From: Candidatus Aquidulcis sp.
Lineage (GTDB): Bacteria; Chloroflexota; Anaerolineae; UBA4142
Length of the DNA: 64,000 nt
Direction of reading: 5' to 3'
Assembly: GCA_020723345.1 (NCBI GenBank)
Contig: DYJA01000008.1
Location: 1 to 64,000, forward strand
Shown: positions 44,067 through 52,946 of the stretch, piece by piece
Layout: each line of letters opens with the position of its first letter
How positions within the stretch are numbered: position 1 is the stretch's first letter
The notes under the pieces: generated by a model
The model's input: only the letters and a program-made list of their open reading frames with translations
What the model was told of the DNA's origin: nothing
Databases searched by the model: none
Translations under genes and position numbers: made by a program

Positions 44067-44951
44067 CTAATTCCAAATGAACGACCGCGTCATGCTCGGC
44101 GCGCTGATCGGCGCGCGATTGAGCGAGGCGAACGGATCGAGTCCGTCGACGCGGACGATGGTGACGTACCATTTGACGACGCGCGCGTCCGGCGCCAAGT
44201 CGTTGCGCCAATCCGTCCGAACCGTCCAGCGCGTCTCTTTGGTATAATGCCGATACTCCCCGGGGGTATTGCCGCGCGCAGAATAAGTTAGTTTGATTTC
44301 GTACCACTCATTTTCGCGCAAGCCGCCGGTCGACGCCGGCAACCACTCCAACAAAATATTCGCGTCCGCGCCAGCGTACACCGTCGTGTTTGCCGGCGCG
44401 AGCAATTGCGGCACTGGATAAAAACCGGGGAGCAAGGTCGGCGTCGTGGTGATCGCGGGCGTCGCGGTCTTCGCGCCGCGCTTGGTCGGCGTCGGCGAAA
44501 AGCGCGACGTTGGCGTTGCTGTGGGCGTCGCGGTCGGCGTCGGCGTCGGCGGAATCGGCGACGCGATCACATACATGACTTGTACGATTTTTGTCGGCAC
44601 GACGGCGGGCGGATTCAGATTCAACGCGCGCACGAGCGTATTCGTCGCAAACACGCGAAAAATGATCCAGCCAACGCAAATCAGCAGCACGACGCCGACG
44701 AAAATCGCGGCGAGGCGCGGGATGATCGGCGGAATGCGATCGGCGCGCGGGTTGCCCTGGCAGCGTGGACACACCGCGGCGTCCGCTGGGATGCGACTGC
44801 CGCAGCGTTTACAACGAATGCGCGTCCGATGCGGCAGCAATTCGAAACCGCAGGCGGGGCAAGTCGTCGCCGCCGCGCTGATGCGTTTGGCGCAATTGGG
44901 GCAGCGCGGCGCGTCGTCCTTTAGGCGAGCAGATTCATCCAGGTGAGGCAA
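44067..44951 (-). CDS. Membrane-anchored double zinc-ribbon protein
   Basis: This 294-residue protein has two zinc ribbons at the N-terminus (CPNCAKRI...CPACGF and CKRCGSRI...CPRC). One membrane helix (about 80-105) and a Pro/Thr linker (TPTPTATPTATPTS) follow. The extracytoplasmic beta domain reads LAPANTTVYAGADANILLEW and ends with FASLNRAPISAPSMTRSFIW. The zinc ribbons face the cytosol by topology. Such proteins occur in Chloroflexota; no function is known. Confidence 0.8.
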   Translation of the reverse strand: MPHLDESARLKDDAPRCPNCAKRISAAATTCPACGFELLPHRTRIRCKRCGSRIPADAAVCPRCQGNPRADRIPPIIPRLAAIFVGVVLLICVGWIIFRVFATNTLVRALNLNPPAVVPTKIVQVMYVIASPIPPTPTPTATPTATPTSRFSPTPTKRGAKTATPAITTTPTLLPGFYPVPQLLAPANTTVYAGADANILLEWLPASTGGLRENEWYEIKLTYSARGNTPGEYRHYTKETRWTVRTDWRNDLAPDARVVKWYVTIVRVDGLDPFASLNRAPISAPSMTRSFIWN

Positions 44952-44962
44952 GTGAATTTCAG

Positions 44963-45010
44963 GTAGGGGCGAAGCATCCTTCGACTGTCGCTCAGGATGC
45001 TTCGCCCATA
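44963..45010. repeat. GCGAAGCATCCTTCG inverted repeat
   Basis: GTAGGGGCGAAGCATCCTTC is mirrored by CTCAGGATGCTTCGCCCATA. Third copy of the 11619 family; note the compensating change in the stem. Confidence 0.7.
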
Positions 45011-45014
45011 CAAA

Positions 45015-46544
45015 TCAAGGCGCTGGCAAAATCGGTTGACCGGCGATCAAGCGCGCAACGTCAAAGTACGAAATGATCAACATCAAGCCCAGCAAAATCG
45101 CCAGCCCGACGAGATGCACCAGTCCTTCTTTTTGCGGATCGATTTTCTTGCCGCCGCGCAGCCATTCGAGCGCGACGAAAACGAGGCGTCCGCCGTCGAG
45201 CGCGGGAAAGGGCAACAGATTGACAATCGCCAGGTTGAGACTGAGCAACGCCAGCAACTGCAACAGCGCGATCGGTCCGCCGCGCTGCGCGACTTCGCCG
45301 GTGAATTGATAGATGCCGACGGGACCGACGAACGCGTTCGCGGGCGCGGTGCCGGCGAACAACTGCTGAAACATCATCGGGATCGCGGCGACGACCGTCC
45401 ACATATCCTGCGCCGCTTTCGCCGGCGCGTCGAGCGGCGACATTTGCAGATTCAGACCCAGCGCCGCGTCTTTGGGATCGAGCGACGCGGGAATTGACAC
45501 GACGATTGGATCGCTCAACTCGCTGCCGCGCTGGACGCGCCATTCGATTTTCCAACCCAGATGCGCTTGCGTGAATTGCTCCAATTCGTTCTGATCGCGC
45601 AAGGGACGCTGCGAATCGACGAAGAACAACAACACGTCGCCCGCGCGCACGCCCACCTTATCCGCCACCGAACCAGACGCGACGGAGGTAACGCGAATTC
45701 CGACCCAGCCGTCGAGTCGAATGCCCAAGGGACCTTCGTTTGCCGGTGGATTCGCGCGCGGCACAACCTTGATCGAATCCTGCGTTTGATTCTTGTGAAC
45801 GACTGCGAGCGTCACTTCGCGTCCGGCGCTATCGCGGATGATTTGGCGGAACGTCGGATAATCGTGCTTGATCTCGCGTCCATTCACCGCAACGATCGTA
45901 TCGCCGGCGCGCAACCCAACGAGCGCGGCAGGCGAGTCCGGCATAACATCGCTGATCGTCGTCGTTTGCACGGTCGCGTACGGCGGCGTGAGAAATGTCG
46001 CCAGGGTAAAGACGAGCAACGCGAGGATGAAATTCATCGTCACTCCCGCGAGCAGAATCGGGACGCGAATCCCAGGTTTCGCGCTGGCGAAACCGCCGGG
46101 CACCGCCGGGTCTTCTTCGCCGAGCAAGCGCACGAATCCGCCGAGCGGAATCGCGTTCAGCGTGTATTCGGTGCCGCGATCCAGGTTTTGCACCGGGCTG
46201 GTGAGCATCTGACCCTGGTTTTCCGCATCGATCACTTGAATGTTGGTCAACACCGCGCGCCCGTTTTGCATCGCGGTCTTGTAGATCACGTGCGAACCGA
46301 CGGTGAGATTTTGCGGGAGTTGAAACTGGCGCGGGATGAAAATGCGTTTGCCCTGAATTTCGATCCAGCCGGAACCTTTCCAGAATCGCCACACGCGCGG
46401 CGGAAAACCAAAACCAAATTCGAGAACGGGAATGCCCAAACGTTTGGCGACGCCAAAGTGACCCAGTTCATGCACGAAAACCAGGACACCCAGGATCGCC
46501 GCAAAGATGAGCAGATTGATCCCATTTGAAACAAGTATATTCAC
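45015..46544 (-). CDS. rseP: Site-2 intramembrane protease RseP
   Basis: This 509-residue zinc protease cuts membrane-spanning substrates such as anti-sigma factors. The first helix holds FVHELGHFGVAKRLG (HExxH). The C-terminal helix holds the Asp ligand in VNLLPFPALDGGRLV. Two PDZ domains lie between (about 230-300 and 315-395, SPAALVGLRAGDTIVAVNGR and ADKVGVRAGDVLLFFVDSQ). The region between helix 1 and the first PDZ has an extra beta segment. I chose GTG 46544 behind GGAAG. Confidence 0.94.
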   Translation of the reverse strand: MNILVSNGINLLIFAAILGVLVFVHELGHFGVAKRLGIPVLEFGFGFPPRVWRFWKGSGWIEIQGKRIFIPRQFQLPQNLTVGSHVIYKTAMQNGRAVLTNIQVIDAENQGQMLTSPVQNLDRGTEYTLNAIPLGGFVRLLGEEDPAVPGGFASAKPGIRVPILLAGVTMNFILALLVFTLATFLTPPYATVQTTTISDVMPDSPAALVGLRAGDTIVAVNGREIKHDYPTFRQIIRDSAGREVTLAVVHKNQTQDSIKVVPRANPPANEGPLGIRLDGWVGIRVTSVASGSVADKVGVRAGDVLLFFVDSQRPLRDQNELEQFTQAHLGWKIEWRVQRGSELSDPIVVSIPASLDPKDAALGLNLQMSPLDAPAKAAQDMWTVVAAIPMMFQQLFAGTAPANAFVGPVGIYQFTGEVAQRGGPIALLQLLALLSLNLAIVNLLPFPALDGGRLVFVALEWLRGGKKIDPQKEGLVHLVGLAILLGLMLIISYFDVARLIAGQPILPAP

Positions 46545-46616
46545 GGAACTTCCTTTCGAGGCAAGCGGAGCGTGCGAAGATATTATACACGCGCGGGGGA
46601 AATGTGGCAAGCGGGG

Positions 46617-46702
46617 AACATGAAACGCGATGCGTGATGCGTGATGCGTGTTGCGTAATGCGTGAACGGAACACGGAACACGCAACGCGCAACACGTATC
46701 GC
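46617..46702. repeat. GCGTGATGCGTGATGCG repeat
   Basis: GAAACGCGATGCGTGATGCG is mirrored by GCAACGCGCAACACGTATCG. It lies between mvaD and rseP. Confidence 0.6.
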
Positions 46703-46703
46703 G

Positions 46704-47693
46704 TCAGAAGAGGTGTTCTTCGATGAGTCGCGCCGCGCCGCCCGGCGCGTTGACGATCACTTGCTGCACGTCGGAGATTTCGCGCGCGCGCGCGGCGACT
46801 TGGTCGGCGTCTTGCGCTTCGCAAATCAAATGTACGTTCGGTCCCGCGTCGAGCGTAAAGTACACCGCGAGTCCGTCGGCGCGCCAGCGCTGCGCGGCTT
46901 GAATCACGCGCACCATGCCGGGCGACCAATAGTAAATCGGCGGCGCGCTCGTCATCGCGATCAAGTGCAATTCGACCGCGTCTTCTTCGATGGCTGGACC
47001 CAGCGCGGCGAGATCGCGCGCAAAGAGCGCGCGCCGCACGCGCGCGAGACGCGCCGGCAACGCGTTGACGCGTTCGGCGAGGAAATGGCTGGACGCGGCG
47101 GCAGCGTGCCCATCGGTCGAGCCGACCTTTTTTTCTTCGGTGCTGACAAGCGCGATCACGTCGCGCAGATCCCAAAACGATGGCGGTGCGATACTGACGG
47201 CGTACGAGTTCGCGTTCTCTGAACCCGCGAGCCATTCGACAAAGCCGCCGGGGATCGAGCGGCACGCGGAGCCGGAACCTTGTCGCGCGAGGATCGAAAG
47301 TTCGCGCTCCGGCAGTTCCAGTCCAGCGGCGCGCGTCGCGGCAAGCGACAGCGCGGCAAACGCGCTCGCGCTGGAGGCGATGCCCGCGCCCATCGGAAAA
47401 TTGTTGCGCGATTCCACCCGCACGCGCGTCTCGATTTTCGCCAGCGCACGCACGCGGCCGAGGTGTGCGATCACGCGCGCGCGTTGCGCGGCGTTTGCTG
47501 GCGCGTCGCCGATGACAATTTCGTCGTCGTTCAGCGCGGCATCGAACGCGACGGTCGTCGTCGTCGTCGCGTGATCGAGGTTCATCGAGATCGAGTTGTT
47601 GAGCGGGATGCGGAGCGCGGCGTCGCGGTTGCCCCAGTACTTGATGAAGGCGATATTCGAACAACTGATACAAGTGGCTTTGTGTGCCGACAT
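46704..47693 (-). CDS. mvaD: Diphosphomevalonate (or phosphomevalonate) decarboxylase
   Basis: This 329-residue GHMP-superfamily enzyme forms isopentenyl (di)phosphate in the mevalonate pathway. Typical blocks are SNIAFIKYWGNRDAALRIPL, NSISMNLDHATTTTTVAFD and the ATP-binding loop NNFPMGAGIASSASAFAALS. The GSGSACRSIPGGFVEW block and the C-terminal TLDAGPNVHLI are also present. A Roseiflexus relative was shown to prefer the monophosphate, so the exact substrate is open. It starts at ATG 47693 after GAGGAA with its own promoter. Confidence 0.92.
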   Translation of the reverse strand: MSAHKATCISCSNIAFIKYWGNRDAALRIPLNNSISMNLDHATTTTTVAFDAALNDDEIVIGDAPANAAQRARVIAHLGRVRALAKIETRVRVESRNNFPMGAGIASSASAFAALSLAATRAAGLELPERELSILARQGSGSACRSIPGGFVEWLAGSENANSYAVSIAPPSFWDLRDVIALVSTEEKKVGSTDGHAAAASSHFLAERVNALPARLARVRRALFARDLAALGPAIEEDAVELHLIAMTSAPPIYYWSPGMVRVIQAAQRWRADGLAVYFTLDAGPNVHLICEAQDADQVAARAREISDVQQVIVNAPGGAARLIEEHLF

Positions 47694-47729
47694 TTGTTCC
47701 TCGTCACCTTGTTGTTTTCTTGTGACACC

Positions 47730-47758
47730 AGTATACCATACACATTTGACACAGACAA
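47730..47758 (-). promoter_or_regulatory. Predicted promoter of mvaD
   Basis: On the minus strand: TTGTCT (47758-47753), 17 bases, TATACT (47735-47730). Confidence 0.6.
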
Positions 47759-47765
47759 TCAGCCA

Positions 47766-49118
47766 TCACGCGCGCAGCGTGGGCAGCGTAAAAGTGAAGA
47801 TCGTTCCGCGACCTGGTTCGCTCGCGACTTGAATCTTGCCCCCGTGCGCCTCGACCCACTGCTTCGCAATCGCCAAGCCCAATCCCGCGCCGCCTCCTGA
47901 GCGAGAGCCGAAGGAGGCGCGCGTGCGCGATTTGTCGGCGCGATAGAATCGCTCGAAGACGAACGGTAAATCCTCCGCCGCGATGCCGATGCCCGTGTCG
48001 GCTACCGCGACTTGGACCCAATTGCCCAACGCGCGCGCGGTTATCTCGACGCGTCCACCCGCAGGCGTGAACGAAATCGCGTTGGTGAGCAAGTTCCGCA
48101 GCACCTGACCGATTCGCTCCGAGTCCACGTCCACGCGCAAATCGGATGGGACGGCGATGTTTAGCGCGATGTCCTTTGCGCGCGCTTGGTCGGCAAGCGC
48201 GCGCGCCGCGCGTTCCACGATTCCCGATAACGCGACGGTCTGCCGATCCAAATCGACCTGCCCTGCTTCCGCGAGCGAAAGTTCCTGCAAATCATTGACG
48301 AGACGTTTGAGGAGCAACCCCTCTTCGTACGCCGAATCGAGAAACGCAGGATTCGGCTCGGCGACGCCATCGCGCAGCGCCTCAAGCGAACCCAGGACAC
48401 TCGTGAGCGGTGTCCGCAGTTCGTGCGCGACATCCGCGACGAGATTGCGGCGCAATTGATCGGTGCGCGCCAAACTTGATGCCATCGTGTTGAACGCGTC
48501 GCCCAGTTCGCCGATCTCGTCCGACGACGCGACCTTGACGCGTTGGCTCAGATCGCCGTGCGCCATCCGCGTTGCCGCGACGGTGAGCGCGCGCACGGGC
48601 GCACTGATTCGGCGCGCGATCACGAAACTCAACACCGCCGCGACGACACTCGCGGCGAGTCCCGCCAAAACGATCCCGCGGAACGTCGCGCGCATAAAAT
48701 CGCTGTTCAATTGCGCGCCTGCGGACGACTGGCTCAGGTACATTCGCCCGACGACTTGACCTGCCACGTGAATATCCATTTGCGTATCGCCCGAATCAGG
48801 CGTGAACGTCTGCCCGATCAGCGTGTTCCCCGAATCCACGACGACGATATTCTCCAAGTCCACGACCACGAAGCGCTCCGACATCCAACCCAGGTTGTTC
48901 CCGATCAGATTCTGCGCGCCCGCCCACGATTGGTTTTGCGCGTAATATTGCGCCAGCATCATCGCGAGCGGGCGCCGCTGCATCCGCCCGCTGTGCGCGA
49001 CAAACGCGCCGAACTCGGTCGCGGTGCTTTGCGTGCTGACGCCTGCGATGACGACAAGCGCGACGAGAAAAACCGCGATGAACGCTCCCAGCAATCGCCA
49101 CTGCAAACTAAGTTTCAT
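47766..49118 (-). CDS. Sensor histidine kinase
   Basis: This 450-residue membrane sensor has a first helix (about 8-30) and an extracytoplasmic domain (30-150). A second helix (155-180) and a HAMP domain (ARRISAPVRALTVAATRMAH) follow. The phosphoacceptor His is in LVADVAHELRTPLTSVLGSL, and the ATPase has N, G1 and G2 boxes (LRNLLTNAISFTPAGG, VADTGIGIAAEDL, GGGAGLGLAIAKQW). Just before the G2 box, a few extra residues (SFGSRSGG) are encoded by a small CCTCC...GGAGG palindrome. Its ATG overlaps the regulator gene by 11 bp. Confidence 0.94.
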   Translation of the reverse strand: MKLSLQWRLLGAFIAVFLVALVVIAGVSTQSTATEFGAFVAHSGRMQRRPLAMMLAQYYAQNQSWAGAQNLIGNNLGWMSERFVVVDLENIVVVDSGNTLIGQTFTPDSGDTQMDIHVAGQVVGRMYLSQSSAGAQLNSDFMRATFRGIVLAGLAASVVAAVLSFVIARRISAPVRALTVAATRMAHGDLSQRVKVASSDEIGELGDAFNTMASSLARTDQLRRNLVADVAHELRTPLTSVLGSLEALRDGVAEPNPAFLDSAYEEGLLLKRLVNDLQELSLAEAGQVDLDRQTVALSGIVERAARALADQARAKDIALNIAVPSDLRVDVDSERIGQVLRNLLTNAISFTPAGGRVEITARALGNWVQVAVADTGIGIAAEDLPFVFERFYRADKSRTRASFGSRSGGGAGLGLAIAKQWVEAHGGKIQVASEPGRGTIFTFTLPTLRA

Positions 49119-49815
49119 CGTCGCGCCTCCTGAATTTGTAGCCGACGCCGAAAACAGTTTGGATGTAGCGCGGATTCTGCGGATCGGTTTCGATTTTGCG
49201 CCGAATATTTTTGATATGCACATCCACCGAACGTTCATAGCCCTCGTACGCTTCGCCAAACACGTGATCGAGAATTTGTGCGCGCGACCAAGCGCGTCCT
49301 GGCGAACGCGCGAAAAAACTGAGCAATTCGAATTCGGCGGCAGTCAACTCCACCAGCCGCGTTCCCAAGCGCACTTCGTGCGCGAGAAAATCAATCGTCA
49401 AGTCGCCAATCGTGATCGCCTCGGTCGGTTGGTCGTTGTTCGCGTAGGTGCGCCGCAGAACCGCGCGCACGCGCGCGACCAGTTCGCGGAAATTGCACGG
49501 CTTGGTGACATAGTCGTCCGCGCCCAATTCCAGTCCGACCAGTTTATCGGAGTCTTCGGCGCGCGCGGTCAGCATGATGATCGGCACGGACGACTCGGCG
49601 CGCAGCGCGCGGCACACATCGCGTCCGTCCATTTCGGGCAAGAGGAGATCGAGGACGATAAGCGCGGGACGCTCGCGGCGCGCGAGATCGAGCGCGCTGC
49701 GCCCATCGTACGCCGCGACGACGCGATAGCCGTCCTTCTCCAGATACATTTTGACGAGGTCTACGATCTTGCGATCATCGTCCACGACGAGGATTTTTTT
49801 ATTCGGTAAAGCCAT
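49108..49815 (-). CDS. OmpR-family response regulator
   Basis: This 235-residue protein has a receiver domain with acidic pair VDDDRK, the phosphoacceptor in LIVLDLLLPEMDGRD, a Thr in IMLTARAED and a Lys in DDYVTKPC. A winged-helix DNA-binding domain follows (VELTAAEFELLSFFARSPGR...SVDVHIKNIRRKIE). It is coupled to the adjacent kinase. Targets are unknown; the MacAB-like exporter operon upstream on the same strand is a natural candidate. Confidence 0.96.
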   Translation of the reverse strand: MALPNKKILVVDDDRKIVDLVKMYLEKDGYRVVAAYDGRSALDLARRERPALIVLDLLLPEMDGRDVCRALRAESSVPIIMLTARAEDSDKLVGLELGADDYVTKPCNFRELVARVRAVLRRTYANNDQPTEAITIGDLTIDFLAHEVRLGTRLVELTAAEFELLSFFARSPGRAWSRAQILDHVFGEAYEGYERSVDVHIKNIRRKIETDPQNPRYIQTVFGVGYKFRRRDDET

Positions 49816-49839
49816 TCGCTCAACTCGTTATCCAAAACC

Positions 49840-49867
49840 ATTATATCCCGTGTGAGTCACGGAGCAA
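49840..49867 (-). promoter_or_regulatory. Predicted promoter of the two-component genes
   Basis: On the minus strand: TTGCTC (49867-49862), 16 bases, TATAAT (49845-49840). Confidence 0.6.
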
Positions 49868-49868
49868 A

Positions 49869-50135
49869 AAGCCGCCGTCGTTTCAAAACGACGGCTCAAC
49901 GAGACGGAAACTCGATACAATCGAGTTGACGCGAAGCGAATCGGTTTCCAACCGATTTCCACCTCGCTGAGACGCCGAATTCTATGACTCTGTTGGCGAA
50001 CTCCATCGGGCGTTACAAACGCCCGTCTAAGATAGGTCGAAACTCGATGAATCGAGTTGGGCAATCGGTTTCAACCGATTTTCACCTTGCTGAGACGCCG
50101 ATTTCCAATCGGCGGCGAGTTCGCCAACAGAGTCA
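49869..50135. repeat. Tandem covarying-hairpin element, copies B and C
   Basis: Hairpins in order: GCCGTCGTT/AACGACGGC, AACTCGAT/ATCGAGTT (49909-49927), AATCGGTT/AACCGATT (49939-49957), GGGCGTT/AACGCCC, AACTCGAT/ATCGAGTT (50041-50058), AATCGGTT/AACCGATT (50063-50080) and GCCGATT/AATCGGC (50098-50114). A perfect 19-bp outer pair (TGACTCTGTTGGCGAACTC at 49986-50004 and its complement at 50117-50135) encloses the last four. Confidence 0.8.
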
Positions 50136-50155
50136 TTCTATTCGGCGTTCTGTCC

Positions 50156-50698
50156 CTACCTGGCTTTTCTCTGCAAGAGTGCAAGCAAATAGTCTACATT
50201 CGCCACGCTGCTGCTCGCGCCGCCCATTTGCGCCTGGCGCGTCGCGCGCTCGGCGGGGCTGAGCGATTGCCCCTGACCTGGTGTCATGCCACTTGCTACG
50301 GTAACCCCAAGCATCTGATAGAACGCCTGCATGTCGGCTTGAACCAACTGCATCGCTCGGATCGCTTTGATCTGCTCCGCCGTCATCGCCGCCAGAATTT
50401 GATTGTTCACAGCGTCCATCTCGGCTTGCGATGCCGTGCCGCTGACCGTGAGTGACTTGGACGCTTGCCACAATGGAATCAGTTTCGCGGCTTGCTCTTT
50501 GGTCACCGCGGGACCATTCCCTTCTTCCAGTCGAACCGTGCCAATCAACAGTTGACCGCGCGCGTTCAGCGCGTTCGGGTAACTGGTGTCCAAGCCAGAA
50601 ACCTGGGCGGAGGTCGCGGGCGCGGCGCTGCCGCAAGCCGCCAAGACCGCGCTCAGTCCCGCCAAAACCGTTGTTACGAAAACGCGTTGGTAGTTCAT
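50156..50698 (-). CDS. Lipoprotein linked to the MacAB-like exporter
   Basis: This 180-residue lipoprotein has the signal LAGLSAVLAACGSA (lipid Cys about 22). A mostly helical domain (about 60-140) includes KEQAAKLIPLWQASKSLTVS and MTAEQIKAIRAMQLVQADMQ. The pattern of Gln/Ala helices resembles small periplasmic Spy-like or metal-response proteins, but I am not certain. It is last in the exporter transcription unit, 296 bp after the permease. The start ATG 50698 has AGGAGG. Confidence 0.7.
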   Translation of the reverse strand: MNYQRVFVTTVLAGLSAVLAACGSAAPATSAQVSGLDTSYPNALNARGQLLIGTVRLEEGNGPAVTKEQAAKLIPLWQASKSLTVSGTASQAEMDAVNNQILAAMTAEQIKAIRAMQLVQADMQAFYQMLGVTVASGMTPGQGQSLSPAERATRQAQMGGASSSVANVDYLLALLQRKAR

Positions 50699-50816
50699 CG
50701 AAATCCTCCTTTGAAAATGCGACCGCCGACGACAGACCGCCGACCGCCATCCACTCTGTCACTTTAGTCCGCGAATCTCGCGAATCTTCGAGACTGTAGC
50801 ATGTCCACCGATTCAC

Positions 50817-50884
50817 TCACCGCAGAGGCGCAGAGAGCGCAGAGTTTTCGATTTTTCTCTGCGTCTCTGTGTTCTCTGCGGTAG
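50817..50884. repeat. GCAGAGGCGCAGAGAGC hairpin repeat
   Basis: CCGCAGAGGCGCAGAGAGCG is mirrored by CTCTGCGTCTCTGTGTTCTC. It pairs with the family copy at 42744. The rest of the 50699-50994 gap holds a CCCTGGCG/CGCCAGGG-like hairpin and no gene. Confidence 0.65.
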
Positions 50885-50994
50885 CAATGCTACACTGTCG
50901 AATCTTCGCGGATTTTTCTGTTTTCCATTCGCGTTACACTTGCCCTGGCGGGAACGCAAGTGCCAGGGTTCGCGTGATTCGCGGGTAATTATTT

Positions 50995-52200
50995 TTACTC
51001 GTGCCGCAACGCTTCAATCGGATCCAGGTTCGCGGCTTTGGTCGCGGGGAAATAGCCGAAGAAGATGCCGACGACTGCCGATGCGGCGAAGGCAAGTCCC
51101 AACGACCACGGGATGAGGACTGTTCGCATCGCGCCCGTCTCATCGAACAGCCACGCGCCGCCGATGCCTGCCAGCACTCCGACCAGCCCGCCGAACAGCG
51201 ACAGCATCAGCGCTTCCAGCAGAAACTGCCTCCGCACGTCCTGGGGACGCGCGCCGATGGATACGCGCACGCCGATCTCGCGCGTCCGCTCAGTCACTGA
51301 GACGAGCATGATATTCATGATGCCGATGCCCCCGACAAGCAACGATACCGCCGCGACCCAAGCCAACAGCGTGCGAAAAGTTTCGGTCGTCGCTTGCTGG
51401 GTTTTGATAATGTCTTCCTGGGTCTGGACGATGAAATCAGGATTGCCGAGCGTGACGCCGTGTCGTTGCGCCAGAATGGATTTGATTTGACCCAGCGCGC
51501 TATCCAGCGTTTCGCGGCTCGTCGCCTGAACGAAAACGGTCCGCAGGCGATTGTTCATCATCGGATTCGTGAGAAACCGCTGATACAGCACGGTCAGTGG
51601 AATGTAGACGCGGTCGTCATAGTCCGTGTCTGCCACTTTGCCTTTCGGCGCCATCACGCCGAGCACCGTCAGGCGCGTCGTGCCGAGCACGATTTCTTGG
51701 TCCACGGGACTCACATCTCCAAAGAGATCTTGCGCGACCTTGGAACCGAGGACGACGACTTTGCTTTTGCGATCCAGGTCGGCTTGCGTGAAAAAGCGCC
51801 CCACGCCCAAAGGCGCTTCGCGCACCAAGGGAAAATCAGGCGTCGTGCCAAGAGTCGGCGCGGTGAAACTGACGTTGCCCCACTTGATCAACTGATCCGC
51901 GACGATTTGTTCCGCCGCCACACCCTTGATGCCCTTGACGCTTTGCGCGAGCGCCAGCACATCGTCGTAGACCAGGGTCGGTGGACGACCTGGTATTCCG
52001 CGCGTCGGCGTGATGATGATCAAGTCAGCGCCCAGCGCGTTGATCTGATCGGCAATCGCGGCTTCCGCGCCCGCGCTGATCGCGATCATCAGGATGACCG
52101 CGGCGACGCCGATAATGACGCCGAGTGTCGTCAGGAACGAACGCAACTTGTTGAGGACGAGCCCTTCCCACGCCAAGCCAATCGCTTCGATCAAAGTCAT
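50995..52200 (-). CDS. ABC transporter permease, MacB type
   Basis: This 401-residue protein has four membrane helices: one at about 20-45 (LTTLGVIIGVAAVILMIAIS) and three after residue 280 (SLLVGGIGIMNIMLVSVTER). A large extracytoplasmic MacB-PCD domain lies between them. The C-terminal ATKAANLDPIEALRHE is typical. It works as a mechanotransmission exporter together with the ATPase and adaptor. Its start overlaps the ATPase stop by four bases. Confidence 0.94.
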   Translation of the reverse strand: MTLIEAIGLAWEGLVLNKLRSFLTTLGVIIGVAAVILMIAISAGAEAAIADQINALGADLIIITPTRGIPGRPPTLVYDDVLALAQSVKGIKGVAAEQIVADQLIKWGNVSFTAPTLGTTPDFPLVREAPLGVGRFFTQADLDRKSKVVVLGSKVAQDLFGDVSPVDQEIVLGTTRLTVLGVMAPKGKVADTDYDDRVYIPLTVLYQRFLTNPMMNNRLRTVFVQATSRETLDSALGQIKSILAQRHGVTLGNPDFIVQTQEDIIKTQQATTETFRTLLAWVAAVSLLVGGIGIMNIMLVSVTERTREIGVRVSIGARPQDVRRQFLLEALMLSLFGGLVGVLAGIGGAWLFDETGAMRTVLIPWSLGLAFAASAVVGIFFGYFPATKAANLDPIEALRHE

Positions 52201-52916
52201 ACGGCGATCTCCTTGCGCTTTTTGCCATTGTGTCCATCTGAAAAAATCTTGCCATCTTTCATGTGAATGATGCGCCCCGCGTGGTTCGCAATATCCGACT
52301 CGTGCGTCACCATGACGATGGTGACGCCTTGCCGATTCAGTGATTCCAAAATTCCCATGATCTCTTCACTCGATTTGCTGTCCAGGTTTCCCGTCGGCTC
52401 ATCTGCCAGGAGCAGCGACGGGTGATTGACGAGCGCGCGCGCGATCGCGACGCGCTGTTGCTGCCCGCCCGAAAGTTGATTCGGGCGATGATGCGCACGC
52501 TCCCCCAGTCCAACCGATTCCAGCGCGGCGATGCATGCGTCTTCGCGCGCCTCCGCGCTGATTCGATTCTCGACGCGGTAGCGGATCGGCAGCATCACGT
52601 TTTGCAGCGCGGTCAAACGCGGCAGGAGATTGAAACTCTGAAAGATGAAACCGATCCGCCGATTCCGCAGATCGGCGAGTTCTTCCACCTCCATCTCGCC
52701 GACATCTTCGCCTTCCAGCAGGTAGCATCCTTCGGTCGGACGATCCAACGCGCCCAGCACATTCATCAACGTAGATTTGCCCGAACCCGAATGTCCCATG
52801 ATCGCGACGAATTCCCCGCGTGCAATGTCGAGCGATACGCCATCCAGCGCGCGCAGCGGCACTTCGCCCGTGTCGTAAATTTTGACGAGTTGTTCGACTC
52901 GAATGATTGGATCCAT
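52197..52916 (-). CDS. ABC transporter ATP-binding protein, MacB/LolD type
   Basis: This 239-residue ATPase has Walker A GHSGSGKSTLMNVLGALD, the Q-loop GFIFQSFNLLPRLTA, the signature LSGGQQQRVAIARALVN, Walker B LLLADEPTGNLDSKS and the H-loop VTHESDIANHAG. It energises the permease encoded next to it. The C-terminus (DGHNGKKRKEIAV) is short and basic. ATG 52916. Confidence 0.96.
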   Translation of the reverse strand: MDPIIRVEQLVKIYDTGEVPLRALDGVSLDIARGEFVAIMGHSGSGKSTLMNVLGALDRPTEGCYLLEGEDVGEMEVEELADLRNRRIGFIFQSFNLLPRLTALQNVMLPIRYRVENRISAEAREDACIAALESVGLGERAHHRPNQLSGGQQQRVAIARALVNHPSLLLADEPTGNLDSKSSEEIMGILESLNRQGVTIVMVTHESDIANHAGRIIHMKDGKIFSDGHNGKKRKEIAV

Positions 52917-52946
52917 CGCTTTGCTCTACTTGGTGTTCAGCCCAAT

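Larger units (their letters stand above)
49816..50155. other. Repeat-filled gap between exporter-linked lipoprotein and regulator
   Basis: No gene is seen. It contains the regulator promoter and tandem-hairpin copies B and C. Confidence 0.6.
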
